A stretch of 64,000 bases of DNA from Corallococcus macrosporus. Its GTDB lineage: Bacteria; Myxococcota; Myxococcia; Myxococcales; Myxococcaceae. The position numbers and the translations under genes are program-made. Position 1 is the first letter of the stretch. Each line of letters opens with the position of its first letter. Below, piece after piece: positions 47,065-54,097 of this stretch. The DNA is taken from NCBI RefSeq assembly GCF_017302985.1, contig NZ_JAFIMU010000009.1, positions 124,001 through 188,000 of the forward strand. The letters run 5' to 3'. Below the pieces are notes generated by a model. The model did not search any database. It saw only the letters and a program-made list of their open reading frames with translations, and was not told where the DNA came from.

Positions 47065-47907
47065 ATGTCCATTCGCTATGGCCTTGTCGAGTTGTACGTG
47101 GAAATCCCTGAGCGCCGCTTCCAGTCGCTTTCCGATGCGCTTGTGAGGACCATCCAGCGCCAATCCGAGAAGCGTCTGTCAGATGTCCTCAAGATCCTCC
47201 GCGCCCCCGAAACACAGCGCCTGGACTTGATTGAATTTCCTGGGTGGACTCTGGTTGGCGAGAAGGTACCGGAGGAGGTCATCGCCGCGTCAGGTGGCCG
47301 CACGGTCGTTCTAGAGATGCTTCCCACCGAGCAGTCGGACTCGGCATCAGGAAAGCGCGGAGTGAAAGGGGGCGCTTTCAAGGATGAAGGAGCGCGCTCT
47401 CCCATTACCTGGAGGACGCATGTGATCCACAAAGGAGGAGTGCTCGGGCCTGTCGTCCAAATGCTCGTGACGAGCGGGGACGCAGGCAAAAGAAATGCAC
47501 CCACCGAGAAGATGCGTGAGTTCAAGAGCGCACTTTCCAGTGGAGCCCGTTCCTGGGAAACGCGCGCATCGTTGTGGGTCTGCGGTGAGGTGAATGCCCT
47601 CTATGGCAATGGAGACGAGATTGAGCCGCGGGTTCCCGACTTGCCACTCGATTGGCGTCTCATCGCCAACCCATCCCATCGGCCGAGCAAGCTTCCTGCC
47701 ATGCAGGCCAAGCGTGCCTATCTCTCAAGCAAAGGGTTGCTGCTCATGACAGCGAACACCCACAGCCAGTGGCGGGATGCTTCGGGCACGTCGCGGCACG
47801 GTGGGTATGTCGCGGCCCAGGTGTTCCACAAGGGCCGTCGGCTCGGCAGGGAAGAACTCAGTGCCACCTCCATCGGTGCACATCGCCTTCTGACTGCAGC
47901 CTCCTAG
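47065..47907 (+). CDS. Nitrilase-superfamily-like protein, atypical active site
   Basis: A 280-residue protein. The order of segments fits the carbon-nitrogen hydrolase fold: strand IRYGLVELYVEIP, helix, strand LDLIEFPGWTLVG (53-65), RASLWVCGEVNALYG (167-181) with Cys173 where the nucleophile lies, WRLIANPSHRP (197-207), AMQAKRAYLSSKGLLLMTAN (212-231), then GYVAAQVFHKGRRL. In nitrilases a catalytic Glu follows the Pro of the second strand; here the residue is Gly60, so the usual Glu is missing or displaced. The lysine may be K142. Base composition is lower in GC than the surroundings. The next gene encodes a nuclease-like protein 30 bases away, and the two probably form one unit. Confidence 0.55.
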   Translation: MSIRYGLVELYVEIPERRFQSLSDALVRTIQRQSEKRLSDVLKILRAPETQRLDLIEFPGWTLVGEKVPEEVIAASGGRTVVLEMLPTEQSDSASGKRGVKGGAFKDEGARSPITWRTHVIHKGGVLGPVVQMLVTSGDAGKRNAPTEKMREFKSALSSGARSWETRASLWVCGEVNALYGNGDEIEPRVPDLPLDWRLIANPSHRPSKLPAMQAKRAYLSSKGLLLMTANTHSQWRDASGTSRHGGYVAAQVFHKGRRLGREELSATSIGAHRLLTAAS

Positions 47908-47937
47908 CCTCGCCCACCACATCCATCGGCGCGAACA

Positions 47938-48960
47938 ATGACACTCCCTCCTCCAGTCTCAACGAATCTGATCGGTGACCCTGGCGAGTCGATGAACCCC
48001 CGCTTCGACCGCTTGTTGGATCGTGAGGTGGAGGGATTGGTTGCCCCTGGGGGGCCGCTACATTTCCTCGTGACCCGGCCGGGAACGAAGGATGGAGAGC
48101 CGCTCGACGTGCATTTGCGTGAAGGCAATATCGTCACGCTGTACCTGGGGCTCACCAAACTGCTGGATATCAAGTTGATGGCTGGGGCCGTGAAGCTGTC
48201 CGCCGACGCATTCTATAGGGGGCAAGCCGCGGCTCTGGCTCTCTTTCCCACTCAGTCCAATTCCGCGCAGGCTCTTCCGCATCAACTGGCCGCGACGTGG
48301 GATGCCTACCGGGACAATCTGCAGGTACAAAAGAGCAAGGTGGGACAAGAGGGGCCCTGGCAAACACGCCTCTCAAGACGTTACGGGCCCGGTTTTCGAA
48401 CGACCGATCCCTGGTGCGTCATCGACCGGGAATGCGTCATCGGGTATCCCAATGCGAGGATGCGAAAGGAAATACATGATGACCTGAGAGCGCGCCACGC
48501 ACCGGTTGCTCAATCCCTCCTTGGCAATCAAGAGCTGCGCCTCAAGACGGGCTCCCAGGAACTTCGAGGCAACGAGGTGGATGCACTCGCGGTGACACCT
48601 CAGGGCGACCTCTTCATCATGGAAGTGAAGCACGGTCGTGACGCGGCGGGCCTCTACTCGGCACCCATCCAGCTCTGGGGGTACCTTGAGCAATGGCGGA
48701 GACTCCGCGAGGCTCAGTCGGGACTACGCGAATCCATCAACCGGATGATTGAGCAGCGGAAACGGTTGAAGCTCCTTCCGGGGCACGCGCCGATGCTTCG
48801 CGAGGGATTCGAGTTGAAGCCGCTGGTCATGGTAGGCGGGCCCCCTCCAAGTCCGGAGGTCCTTCGTAGGTTCAGTGCCGTCCGCGAGACCGTGGAGCGT
48901 TTTCATCCAGGCTCCGTCGGCGGCCTGGCGATTGAACAGATCGAGTCACCAGACCCATAG
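47938..48960 (+). CDS. PD-(D/E)XK nuclease-like protein
   Basis: A 340-residue protein from the ATG at 47938; ATG 47992 is an alternative. GNEVDALAVTPQGDLFIMEV then KHG (211-233) is the core of a PD-(D/E)XK nuclease: D215, E229 and K231, with a strand-turn-strand between. A Gln in PIQLWGYLEQW (Q245) fits the QxxxY element of several such families. The N-terminal ~180 residues form a separate domain that I do not recognise (FDRLLDREVEGLVAPGGPLH, VTLYLGLTKLLDIKLMAG). No methyltransferase, helicase or phage gene is close. It probably cuts or binds nucleic acid; a defence role is speculation. Confidence 0.6.
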   Translation: MTLPPPVSTNLIGDPGESMNPRFDRLLDREVEGLVAPGGPLHFLVTRPGTKDGEPLDVHLREGNIVTLYLGLTKLLDIKLMAGAVKLSADAFYRGQAAALALFPTQSNSAQALPHQLAATWDAYRDNLQVQKSKVGQEGPWQTRLSRRYGPGFRTTDPWCVIDRECVIGYPNARMRKEIHDDLRARHAPVAQSLLGNQELRLKTGSQELRGNEVDALAVTPQGDLFIMEVKHGRDAAGLYSAPIQLWGYLEQWRRLREAQSGLRESINRMIEQRKRLKLLPGHAPMLREGFELKPLVMVGGPPPSPEVLRRFSAVRETVERFHPGSVGGLAIEQIESPDP

Positions 48961-48971
48961 TGTCGGTCCCT

Positions 48972-49859
48972 CTACACGTTGCTCGCCAGTGAAGAGTCCT
49001 CTCGCGGAAGCTGGCTGTCCCGCTCGGCTGGGCCCTTCCAGCGCGTCAGGCCAATGATGGCCAGCGTCAGCACCGCGACGCTGAAGATGGACGCCTCCAG
49101 GCCGTAGGCGCCGCCGGAGAGCCATTCCGGGCGGCCGTGGAAGACGGGCGTCCACCAGCCTCGGGACTCATTGCCGCTCACGCCGAAGCCCATCACGCTC
49201 AGGAACCAGTTCCAGCCCATGTGCACGCCCACCGGCAACGCGAGGTGCCGCGTGCGCAGGTAGCACAGGCCCAGCATCCAGCCCGCGAGGAAGGTGGTGA
49301 GCATCGCCACGATGCGCGTGGGCACGTCCATCTGGGTGTTGAAGGGGTGCGCGAGGCAGAAGACGAGGGACACGATGACCTGCGCCCAGACCGTGCCCAC
49401 GCCCCGGATGATGCGCTGGAAGAAGTAGCCGTGGAACAGCGCCTCCTCGAAGAGGCCGACGCCCAGCATCAGCCACGCCCCCTTCACGACCGCGACCCAC
49501 TGCGGGTTCCCGGAGCGCTCCAGGTGGTAGCCACCCGCCATCCAGCCGCCGAGGGCCACGAGCCCCACCAGGACCATGCCGCCCAGGACGCCCGCGCCCA
49601 GGTGCCGGGCCGGGCCCACGCCCACGGAGATGCCGAGCGACGCCAGCGGCTGGCGCTCGAGCCGGAGCGCGACAAGCGTCCCGAGCATCACCGCCAGGAA
49701 CCCGAAGAAGGGGTGGGGAAGGAACGGCTTCACGGGCTCGGGCAGCACCGTCCAGCTCCAGAGCAGCAGGCCCGTCAGGAAGAACGTCGGCAGGAGGAAC
49801 GCCAGGACCTTCCAGCCGTTGCGCAAGCGCCCTTCGCCATCCCGGAACACGGACCGCAT
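48972..49859 (-). CDS. CPBP-family intramembrane metalloprotease
   Basis: A 295-residue polytopic protein from the ATG at 49859, or five residues longer from the GTG at 49874. FEEALFHGYFFQRI carries the conserved Glu pair of the CPBP/CAAX protease motif (usually EExxxR), here with His in place of the Arg. HPFNTQMD and GVHMGWNW carry the later histidines and Asn. About seven hydrophobic helices are present. CPBP proteases act in bacteriocin self-immunity, protein processing or membrane stress; the Arg-to-His change may affect activity. It is divergent from the lone mazF with about 100 bases between the starts. Confidence 0.82.
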   Translation of the reverse strand: MRSVFRDGEGRLRNGWKVLAFLLPTFFLTGLLLWSWTVLPEPVKPFLPHPFFGFLAVMLGTLVALRLERQPLASLGISVGVGPARHLGAGVLGGMVLVGLVALGGWMAGGYHLERSGNPQWVAVVKGAWLMLGVGLFEEALFHGYFFQRIIRGVGTVWAQVIVSLVFCLAHPFNTQMDVPTRIVAMLTTFLAGWMLGLCYLRTRHLALPVGVHMGWNWFLSVMGFGVSGNESRGWWTPVFHGRPEWLSGGAYGLEASIFSVAVLTLAIIGLTRWKGPAERDSQLPREDSSLASNV

Positions 49860-49861
49860 GG

Positions 49862-49875
49862 TGTGACTCCTCACA
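49862..49875. promoter_or_regulatory. CRP-like palindrome between CPBP gene and mazF
   Basis: TGTGA (49862-49866) and TCACA (49871-49875) have perfect 5-base arms with a 4-base centre. The CRP/FNR family, which includes MrpC, binds related TGTGA/TCACA half-sites, but normally with a 6-base or longer centre. It lies 87 bases before mazF and next to the divergent CPBP gene start. Weak candidate. Confidence 0.25.
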
Positions 49876-49961
49876 AGCTCGTCTGCGTACCCTGCCTACA
49901 ATCAACGCGCGAGCCGGGGAAGGATTGCTCCCTTTCCATGCGGTGTGGGACAACCCGCCCC

Positions 49962-50333
49962 ATGAGCACGGGCCCGAAGCGCATCCGCCGGGGCGACCTC
50001 TTCTGGTGCGAGCCGGACGAGGCGCGCGGCTCCGTCCCGCCCATCGCCCACCCCTACGTCGTCCTCCAGGACGACGTCTTCAACCGCTCCCGCGTCCACA
50101 CCGTCATCGTCTGCGCGCTGACCTCCAACCTGAAGAAGGCGGGCGAGCCCGGCAACGTGCTGCTCGACGAGGGAGAGGGTCACCTGGCCAAGCGGAGCGT
50201 CGTGGTCGTGTCCCAGGTGTCCTCGGTGGAGAAGGCCCGGCTCGGTGAGCGCATCGGGGCGCTCTCCGACGCGCGGGTGGATCAGATCCTCGCGGGCCTG
50301 CGCTTCCAGCAAGAGTCCTTCTTCCGGGAGTAG
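49962..50333 (+). CDS. mazF: MazF/PemK-family mRNA interferase, no adjacent antitoxin
   Basis: A 123-residue protein from the ATG at 49962. RRGDLFW at the N-terminus, HPYVVLQDDVFNRSR (29-43), VIVCALTSNL (about 47-56) and SVVVVSQVSSV (about 78-88) are MazF signatures; MazF cuts RNA at short single-stranded sequences. The gene lies alone: the 102 bases upstream have no room for a MazE, and the next gene downstream is on the other strand. M. xanthus has a solitary developmental MazF with very similar motifs, reported to be held in check by the developmental regulator MrpC. The sequence therefore looks like that protein or a close paralogue, which is inference. Confidence 0.85.
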   Translation: MSTGPKRIRRGDLFWCEPDEARGSVPPIAHPYVVLQDDVFNRSRVHTVIVCALTSNLKKAGEPGNVLLDEGEGHLAKRSVVVVSQVSSVEKARLGERIGALSDARVDQILAGLRFQQESFFRE

Positions 50334-50367
50334 CGTCCGGCCGTGGACTCCCACCACCCCAACTGTC

Positions 50368-51213
50368 TCACGTAGGCGGAACAGGGTTGCCCCAGGCCGC
50401 GGCGGAGATCCGCCACTGCCCACCGGTGCGCACCAGCAGCAGGTGGTCGATGAAGCGCACGCCCCCGACCCGGACCTCCAGCTTCGCGGCGGCCACGTTG
50501 CCCCGGACCTCCACGTTCAGGACCTTCCAGGGGCTCTCCCGGTCCTGGAGGCCTGCCTCCGCGTTCGCCGCGTAGCGGGACGCCGCCTCGGAGATAGTCC
50601 CCCACCCGAAGGGCACACCATCCACGTTCACGCGGTAATAGAGACAGCCCGGCGTATGGGATTGGTGCAGCAGCGCATGGCTGTAGAGCGCGTGCGCTTC
50701 GATCTTCGCGTCGAGCACCGCGCGAATCTCCTGCTGCGCTGACGGCGATGCGGTCGCTGCCTCCCCGGGCGCGAGCCGCTGGAACACCTTGCCCACGATG
50801 CGCCAGCCCACCGGCGTCTCCACGACGAGCAGCAGGTCATCGAACGAGTGGTCCGGCCAGTGGGAGACCGCCTCCATCAGCGCGAACGGGCCCTCACGGT
50901 CGAGCACCACCTGCCTGCGCTCGGTCGCGGGCTGGGGCGCCTTCGCATCCGCGTCCAGGGTCTGCCACCACTCCAGTTGCGTCTTCGTCCGCGGCGAGCC
51001 GTCAGCCTCGTTCGCCCAGTGCATGAGCACGTCCGGATGGAACGCGGAGCGCAGCAGCCGGCTTGAGCCCGTGTCGGAGGCCTGGAAGTACGCCTGCACG
51101 GCCTCCTCGGGGCGGGAGTGCAGCCGTGAGAAGGGCCCCGGAGAGGGGAGGGGAGCGGTCCGGACACAGGCCGCGAGCAGCGCCACGGTCACCAGCGGGA
51201 GCGTTTTCGACAT
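50368..51213 (-). CDS. Lipoprotein with two NTF2-like domains
   Basis: A 281-residue lipoprotein from the ATG at 51213 with lipobox VALLAAC. Two halves, about 35-145 (RPEEAVQAYFQASDTGSSRL... SFDDLLLVVETPVGWRIVGKVF) and about 165-280 (AVLDAKIEAHALYSHAL... FIDHLLLVRTGGQWRIS), each fit an NTF2-like (SnoaL/lumazine-binding-like) fold, with a helix-rich start and a W-I/RI end. NTF2-like proteins are small-ligand binders or enzymes; no catalytic residues stand out. It is divergent from a LysR gene, which may regulate it. Confidence 0.7.
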   Translation of the reverse strand: MSKTLPLVTVALLAACVRTAPLPSPGPFSRLHSRPEEAVQAYFQASDTGSSRLLRSAFHPDVLMHWANEADGSPRTKTQLEWWQTLDADAKAPQPATERRQVVLDREGPFALMEAVSHWPDHSFDDLLLVVETPVGWRIVGKVFQRLAPGEAATASPSAQQEIRAVLDAKIEAHALYSHALLHQSHTPGCLYYRVNVDGVPFGWGTISEAASRYAANAEAGLQDRESPWKVLNVEVRGNVAAAKLEVRVGGVRFIDHLLLVRTGGQWRISAAAWGNPVPPT

Positions 51214-51217
51214 GCCT

Positions 51218-51265
51218 GGAACGGTGCGCGTTCCGCGGCGTGGAGGCCAATTGATAGTTCTGGCC
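51218..51265. promoter_or_regulatory. Two inverted repeats between the NTF2-like lipoprotein and LysR genes
   Basis: GGAACG (51218-51223) with CGTTCC (51229-51234) and GGCCA (51245-51249) with TGGCC (51261-51265, centre 11 bases) lie in the 72-base divergent gap. The second has the arm spacing of LysR-type operators, though with A-N11-T rather than T-N11-A at the inner edge. It could be the autoregulatory site of the LysR protein. Confidence 0.4.
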
Positions 51266-51285
51266 TGAATCCATAGAAAGCTTCG

Positions 51286-52335
51286 ATGGACTTCCCGGAC
51301 CTCCCCTTCCTGCGCACGTTCGTGACCGTCTATGAGTGTCGCGGCGTGACGGAAGCCTCGGCGCGCCTGCATCGCACCCAGCCCACGGTGAGTTACCAAC
51401 TGCGCAGGCTGGAGGAGACGCTCGGCGCGCCGCTGTTCGAACGCCGGTCGGCGCGGCTCGTGCCCACGCCCCTGGCGGATCGGCTCTTCCGGTTCCTCGG
51501 CGGCTTCGCCCGGGACGTGCAGTCGGTGTTGCAGGGGGACCAGGAGGACCGTCCGCTGGAGCTCGCAGCGGTGTCTGGCTTTGGCCGCTACGTGCTCTTC
51601 CCGTTGCTGCGCGAGTCGGAGTCGCTGCACCGGGCGCTGACGCTGCGCTATCCGTCGGCGGAGGAGGTCTTCCGCCAGGTGCTGGAGGGCCAGGTGGACG
51701 TGGGCTTCTCCTTCCGGAGCACGGTGCATCCCCGGCTCACGCTGACGCCCGTCTACGAGGAGCAGCTCGTGCTCGTCGCGGGGCGGACCTGGGCCCGGCG
51801 CCTGCGTGAGCAGGACCACTTCCAGGACGTGCCGCTGGTGACGTACGACGAGAGCGATTACGTGGTGGGGCGCTGGCTGGGCCACCACTTCGGCCGGCGC
51901 CATCCGCACTGGTACAGCACCGCGCACTTCGAGGAGCTGGAAGAGGTCCTGGAGTGGGTGGCGCAGGGACGGGGCGTCGCCGTCGTCCCTGGCTTCTGCA
52001 TCCCGAAGGGACGCGGCCTGGCCGTCGTGAGCTGGGGCAAGCCCGCGTTGACCAACACGGTGCATGCCGTGCAACGCGCGCACGCTCCGGTGCGGCCCGT
52101 CGTCACGGAGCTGCTGGAGCGACTGCGCGCCAGCGCGGGGGTCAGGCCGGGCCGGAGCGCGAAGGGGCTTCCGCGCTCCGGCTCGCGAGTCTCACCCCAG
52201 CTACACGGTGGGCCTGAGCAGCGGCTACGCGCTCAGCGGCTGCGGAGCGTTCGTGAACTGGAGCGGCTCGGGCAACCTGCTGTGGCGCATCCGGCCGGTG
52301 AACTCGGGCTGCGCGGTCGCGTCGAAGGACCATGA
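51286..52335 (+). CDS. LysR-family transcriptional regulator with out-of-frame C-terminal tail
   Basis: A 349-residue protein. The wHTH is at about 1-60 (FVTVYECRGVTEASARLHRT, then QPTVSYQLRRLEETLG). The effector domain runs from about 90 to 285, with VVPGFCIPKGRGLAVV. Typical LysR proteins end near residue 300; here about 60 further residues (KGLPRSGSRVSPQLHGG...) are low-complexity and Arg-rich. The DNA of this tail codes, in a second frame, for the end of another protein, so the tail is probably a read-through product of a fusion. The regulator core looks intact. It is divergent from the NTF2-like lipoprotein gene. Confidence 0.75.
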   Translation: MDFPDLPFLRTFVTVYECRGVTEASARLHRTQPTVSYQLRRLEETLGAPLFERRSARLVPTPLADRLFRFLGGFARDVQSVLQGDQEDRPLELAAVSGFGRYVLFPLLRESESLHRALTLRYPSAEEVFRQVLEGQVDVGFSFRSTVHPRLTLTPVYEEQLVLVAGRTWARRLREQDHFQDVPLVTYDESDYVVGRWLGHHFGRRHPHWYSTAHFEELEEVLEWVAQGRGVAVVPGFCIPKGRGLAVVSWGKPALTNTVHAVQRAHAPVRPVVTELLERLRASAGVRPGRSAKGLPRSGSRVSPQLHGGPEQRLRAQRLRSVRELERLGQPAVAHPAGELGLRGRVEGP

Positions 52336-52390
52336 GGAGGCCTCCCCGGCCTCCATCTCCGCCTACGCGATCGGCCTGCGCGCGAACTGA
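52187..52390 (+). pseudogene. C-terminal remnant of a secreted protein gene
   Basis: Beginning at about 52187, in a different frame from the overlapping LysR tail, the DNA encodes SYTVGLSSGYALSGCGAFVN, then WSGSGNLLWRIRPV, GCAVASKDH and AYAIGLRAN before a TGA at 52388. The Trp-, Gly- and Cys-rich pattern reads as a genuine protein end, and a strong hairpin follows the stop. No start or 5' part exists; a deletion seems to have joined it to the 3' end of the LysR gene. The family is not recognised with certainty. Confidence 0.6.
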
Positions 52391-52408
52391 GCGCTGGACG
52401 CGCCGTGA

Positions 52409-52437
52409 ACCCCGGGCCGTGTCACGCGGCCCGGGGT
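52409..52437 (+). terminator. Strong hairpin after the gene remnant
   Basis: ACCCCGGGCCG (52409-52419) pairs perfectly with CGGCCCGGGGT (52427-52437) around a 7-base loop, 19 bases after the stop at 52390. An 11-base perfect GC stem at this place is a good terminator, despite the lack of a T-run. Confidence 0.65.
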
Positions 52438-52564
52438 CGGCGGATGCCATTCTGGGCAGTGGGTCCGAGATGCACCGCCGTTGTGCTTTTCGGGGGGTTC
52501 GCCTTTGCTTGTGCATGCTCAAGGGATTTCTCCCTCGCCATTCATGCACTTGCCCGGAGGCGCT

Positions 52565-54097
52565 GTGCGACACCCGCAGCCCGATACCTCACTGAAGAGT
52601 CGTCTCGCGAGCCTGCGAGACCATCTGGCTGTGGATCTCATCGAGCGTGAAACCCCTCTGCGTCTGGCGTTGCTCGCGGCCCTCGCGGGTGAGCACCTGC
52701 TGCTGGTGGGGCCTCCCGGCACCGCGAAGAGTGAGATGGCCCGGCGCTTGAGACGCGCCTTTCGTGATGCCCCGCTCTTCGAACGTTTGCTGACGCGCTT
52801 CACGGTTCCAGAGGAACTCTTTGGTCCGCTGTCCATCAAGGAACTGGAGGCGGATCGCTATCATCGGCAGACCGACGGCTACCTTCCCTCCGCGGCGTTC
52901 GCCTTTCTCGACGAGATCTTCAAAGCCAACAGTGCCATCCTCAACGCGCTGCTGACGCTTCTCAATGAGCGTGAGTTCGACAACGGCACGGAGCGCGTCC
53001 AGACACCCCTCATCTGCGCCATCGGGGCAAGCAATGAGCTTCCTGAAGGCGAGGAGCTGGCGGCCCTCTACGATCGGTTCCTGTTGCGCTGCCATGTCGC
53101 TCCCGTCTCGGCCGAAGGCTTCGAGACGTTATTGGAACTCCGTGGCGCCCATCCTCCAGAGCCACCCCTGGACTTGCGTCTCAGCAGGACCTCACTGGAA
53201 ACCTTCCGGGCCGAAGCCCGGATGGTCGTCCTGCCCGCGGACGTGAAGGCCCTGCTCAAGGCCTTGAGGGTGTTCCTGGAGGAGCAACAGATTCCCGTCT
53301 CCGATCGCCGGTGGCGCAAGATCGTCTATCTGTTGCAGGTCTCCGCGTGGAGTAACGGCCGGACGGAAGCCTCTATCTGGGACGGTTGGCTGCTCCAGCA
53401 CTGCACCTGGGAGTGGCCCGAGCAACGCGAAGCCATCTTCAACTGGTACCAGGCACGGCTGGGAACGGTGTCCGCGGCGGAACCGGAGCGCTTCACGAAG
53501 CTGGTCGGAGCCCTGGAGAAACAGCTGGAGCTGGAGAAACAGTCCCGCTCCCAGGCCCGGAACGACAAGGGACAGTTGCTGTATGTCAATGGGACGGAGC
53601 TGGTGACCAACCCCGAGGGGAAGCGTCAAAAGCGCAACTCCGAAAAGGAGGCCCTCTTCCTTGCGCCACCAGAGCGGCACTCGGAGCGAACCCTGGGCGG
53701 AAAGGGGATGACCCGTGGGGACGTCGACTATCACTTCAGCAGGCATTACGAGTCCAACCGCACGGCGGCCTACCTCGCGGATGAAAACAACCACTACATG
53801 GAGCCGTGTCAGCTCCCTCCGATGATGGAGCCCACCCGGTATTCGGCGGCCCACATCCAGGGTCGGGCGCGCCAGGTCCAGGAACTGGAGGAGCAGTTCT
53901 CCCGGTACCGCGCGGGGTTGGATGCACAGATCCAATCGGTGACGACCGTGGTCGATGAGCACCTGTGGATTGCTCCCGGCTTCAGCGGACCTGCCCGTGC
54001 CAGCCTGGAACAGCGTCGGGCACATGCGAACCTTCTCGCCGCGCGCCTGGAGCAACTTCGCAATGGGGTCCAGGCCCTTCCCCGGGACGCCACGTGA
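52565..54097 (+). CDS. ravA: RavA-like MoxR AAA+ ATPase
   Basis: A 510-residue protein from the GTG at 52565, preceded by GGAGG; the distance from this start to LAALAGE equals that in E. coli RavA, so it is preferred to ATG 52544. Walker A is GPPGTAKS (49-56), Walker B FAFLDEIF (112-119), and GASNELP (154-160) is sensor 1. FTVPEELFGPLSIKEL and SDRRWRKIVYLLQVSA match RavA closely. The C-terminal ~200 residues are the less conserved LARA-like part. RavA forms hexamers that act with ViaA; in E. coli they interact with respiratory complexes and lysine decarboxylase and affect aminoglycoside sensitivity. The stop overlaps the viaA start. Confidence 0.88.
   Translation: MRHPQPDTSLKSRLASLRDHLAVDLIERETPLRLALLAALAGEHLLLVGPPGTAKSEMARRLRRAFRDAPLFERLLTRFTVPEELFGPLSIKELEADRYHRQTDGYLPSAAFAFLDEIFKANSAILNALLTLLNEREFDNGTERVQTPLICAIGASNELPEGEELAALYDRFLLRCHVAPVSAEGFETLLELRGAHPPEPPLDLRLSRTSLETFRAEARMVVLPADVKALLKALRVFLEEQQIPVSDRRWRKIVYLLQVSAWSNGRTEASIWDGWLLQHCTWEWPEQREAIFNWYQARLGTVSAAEPERFTKLVGALEKQLELEKQSRSQARNDKGQLLYVNGTELVTNPEGKRQKRNSEKEALFLAPPERHSERTLGGKGMTRGDVDYHFSRHYESNRTAAYLADENNHYMEPCQLPPMMEPTRYSAAHIQGRARQVQELEEQFSRYRAGLDAQIQSVTTVVDEHLWIAPGFSGPARASLEQRRAHANLLAARLEQLRNGVQALPRDAT

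Noticed and set aside
49875-49961. A MazE antitoxin gene before mazF
   Set aside because: Only about 87 bases are available and no suitable open frame with a start is found there.
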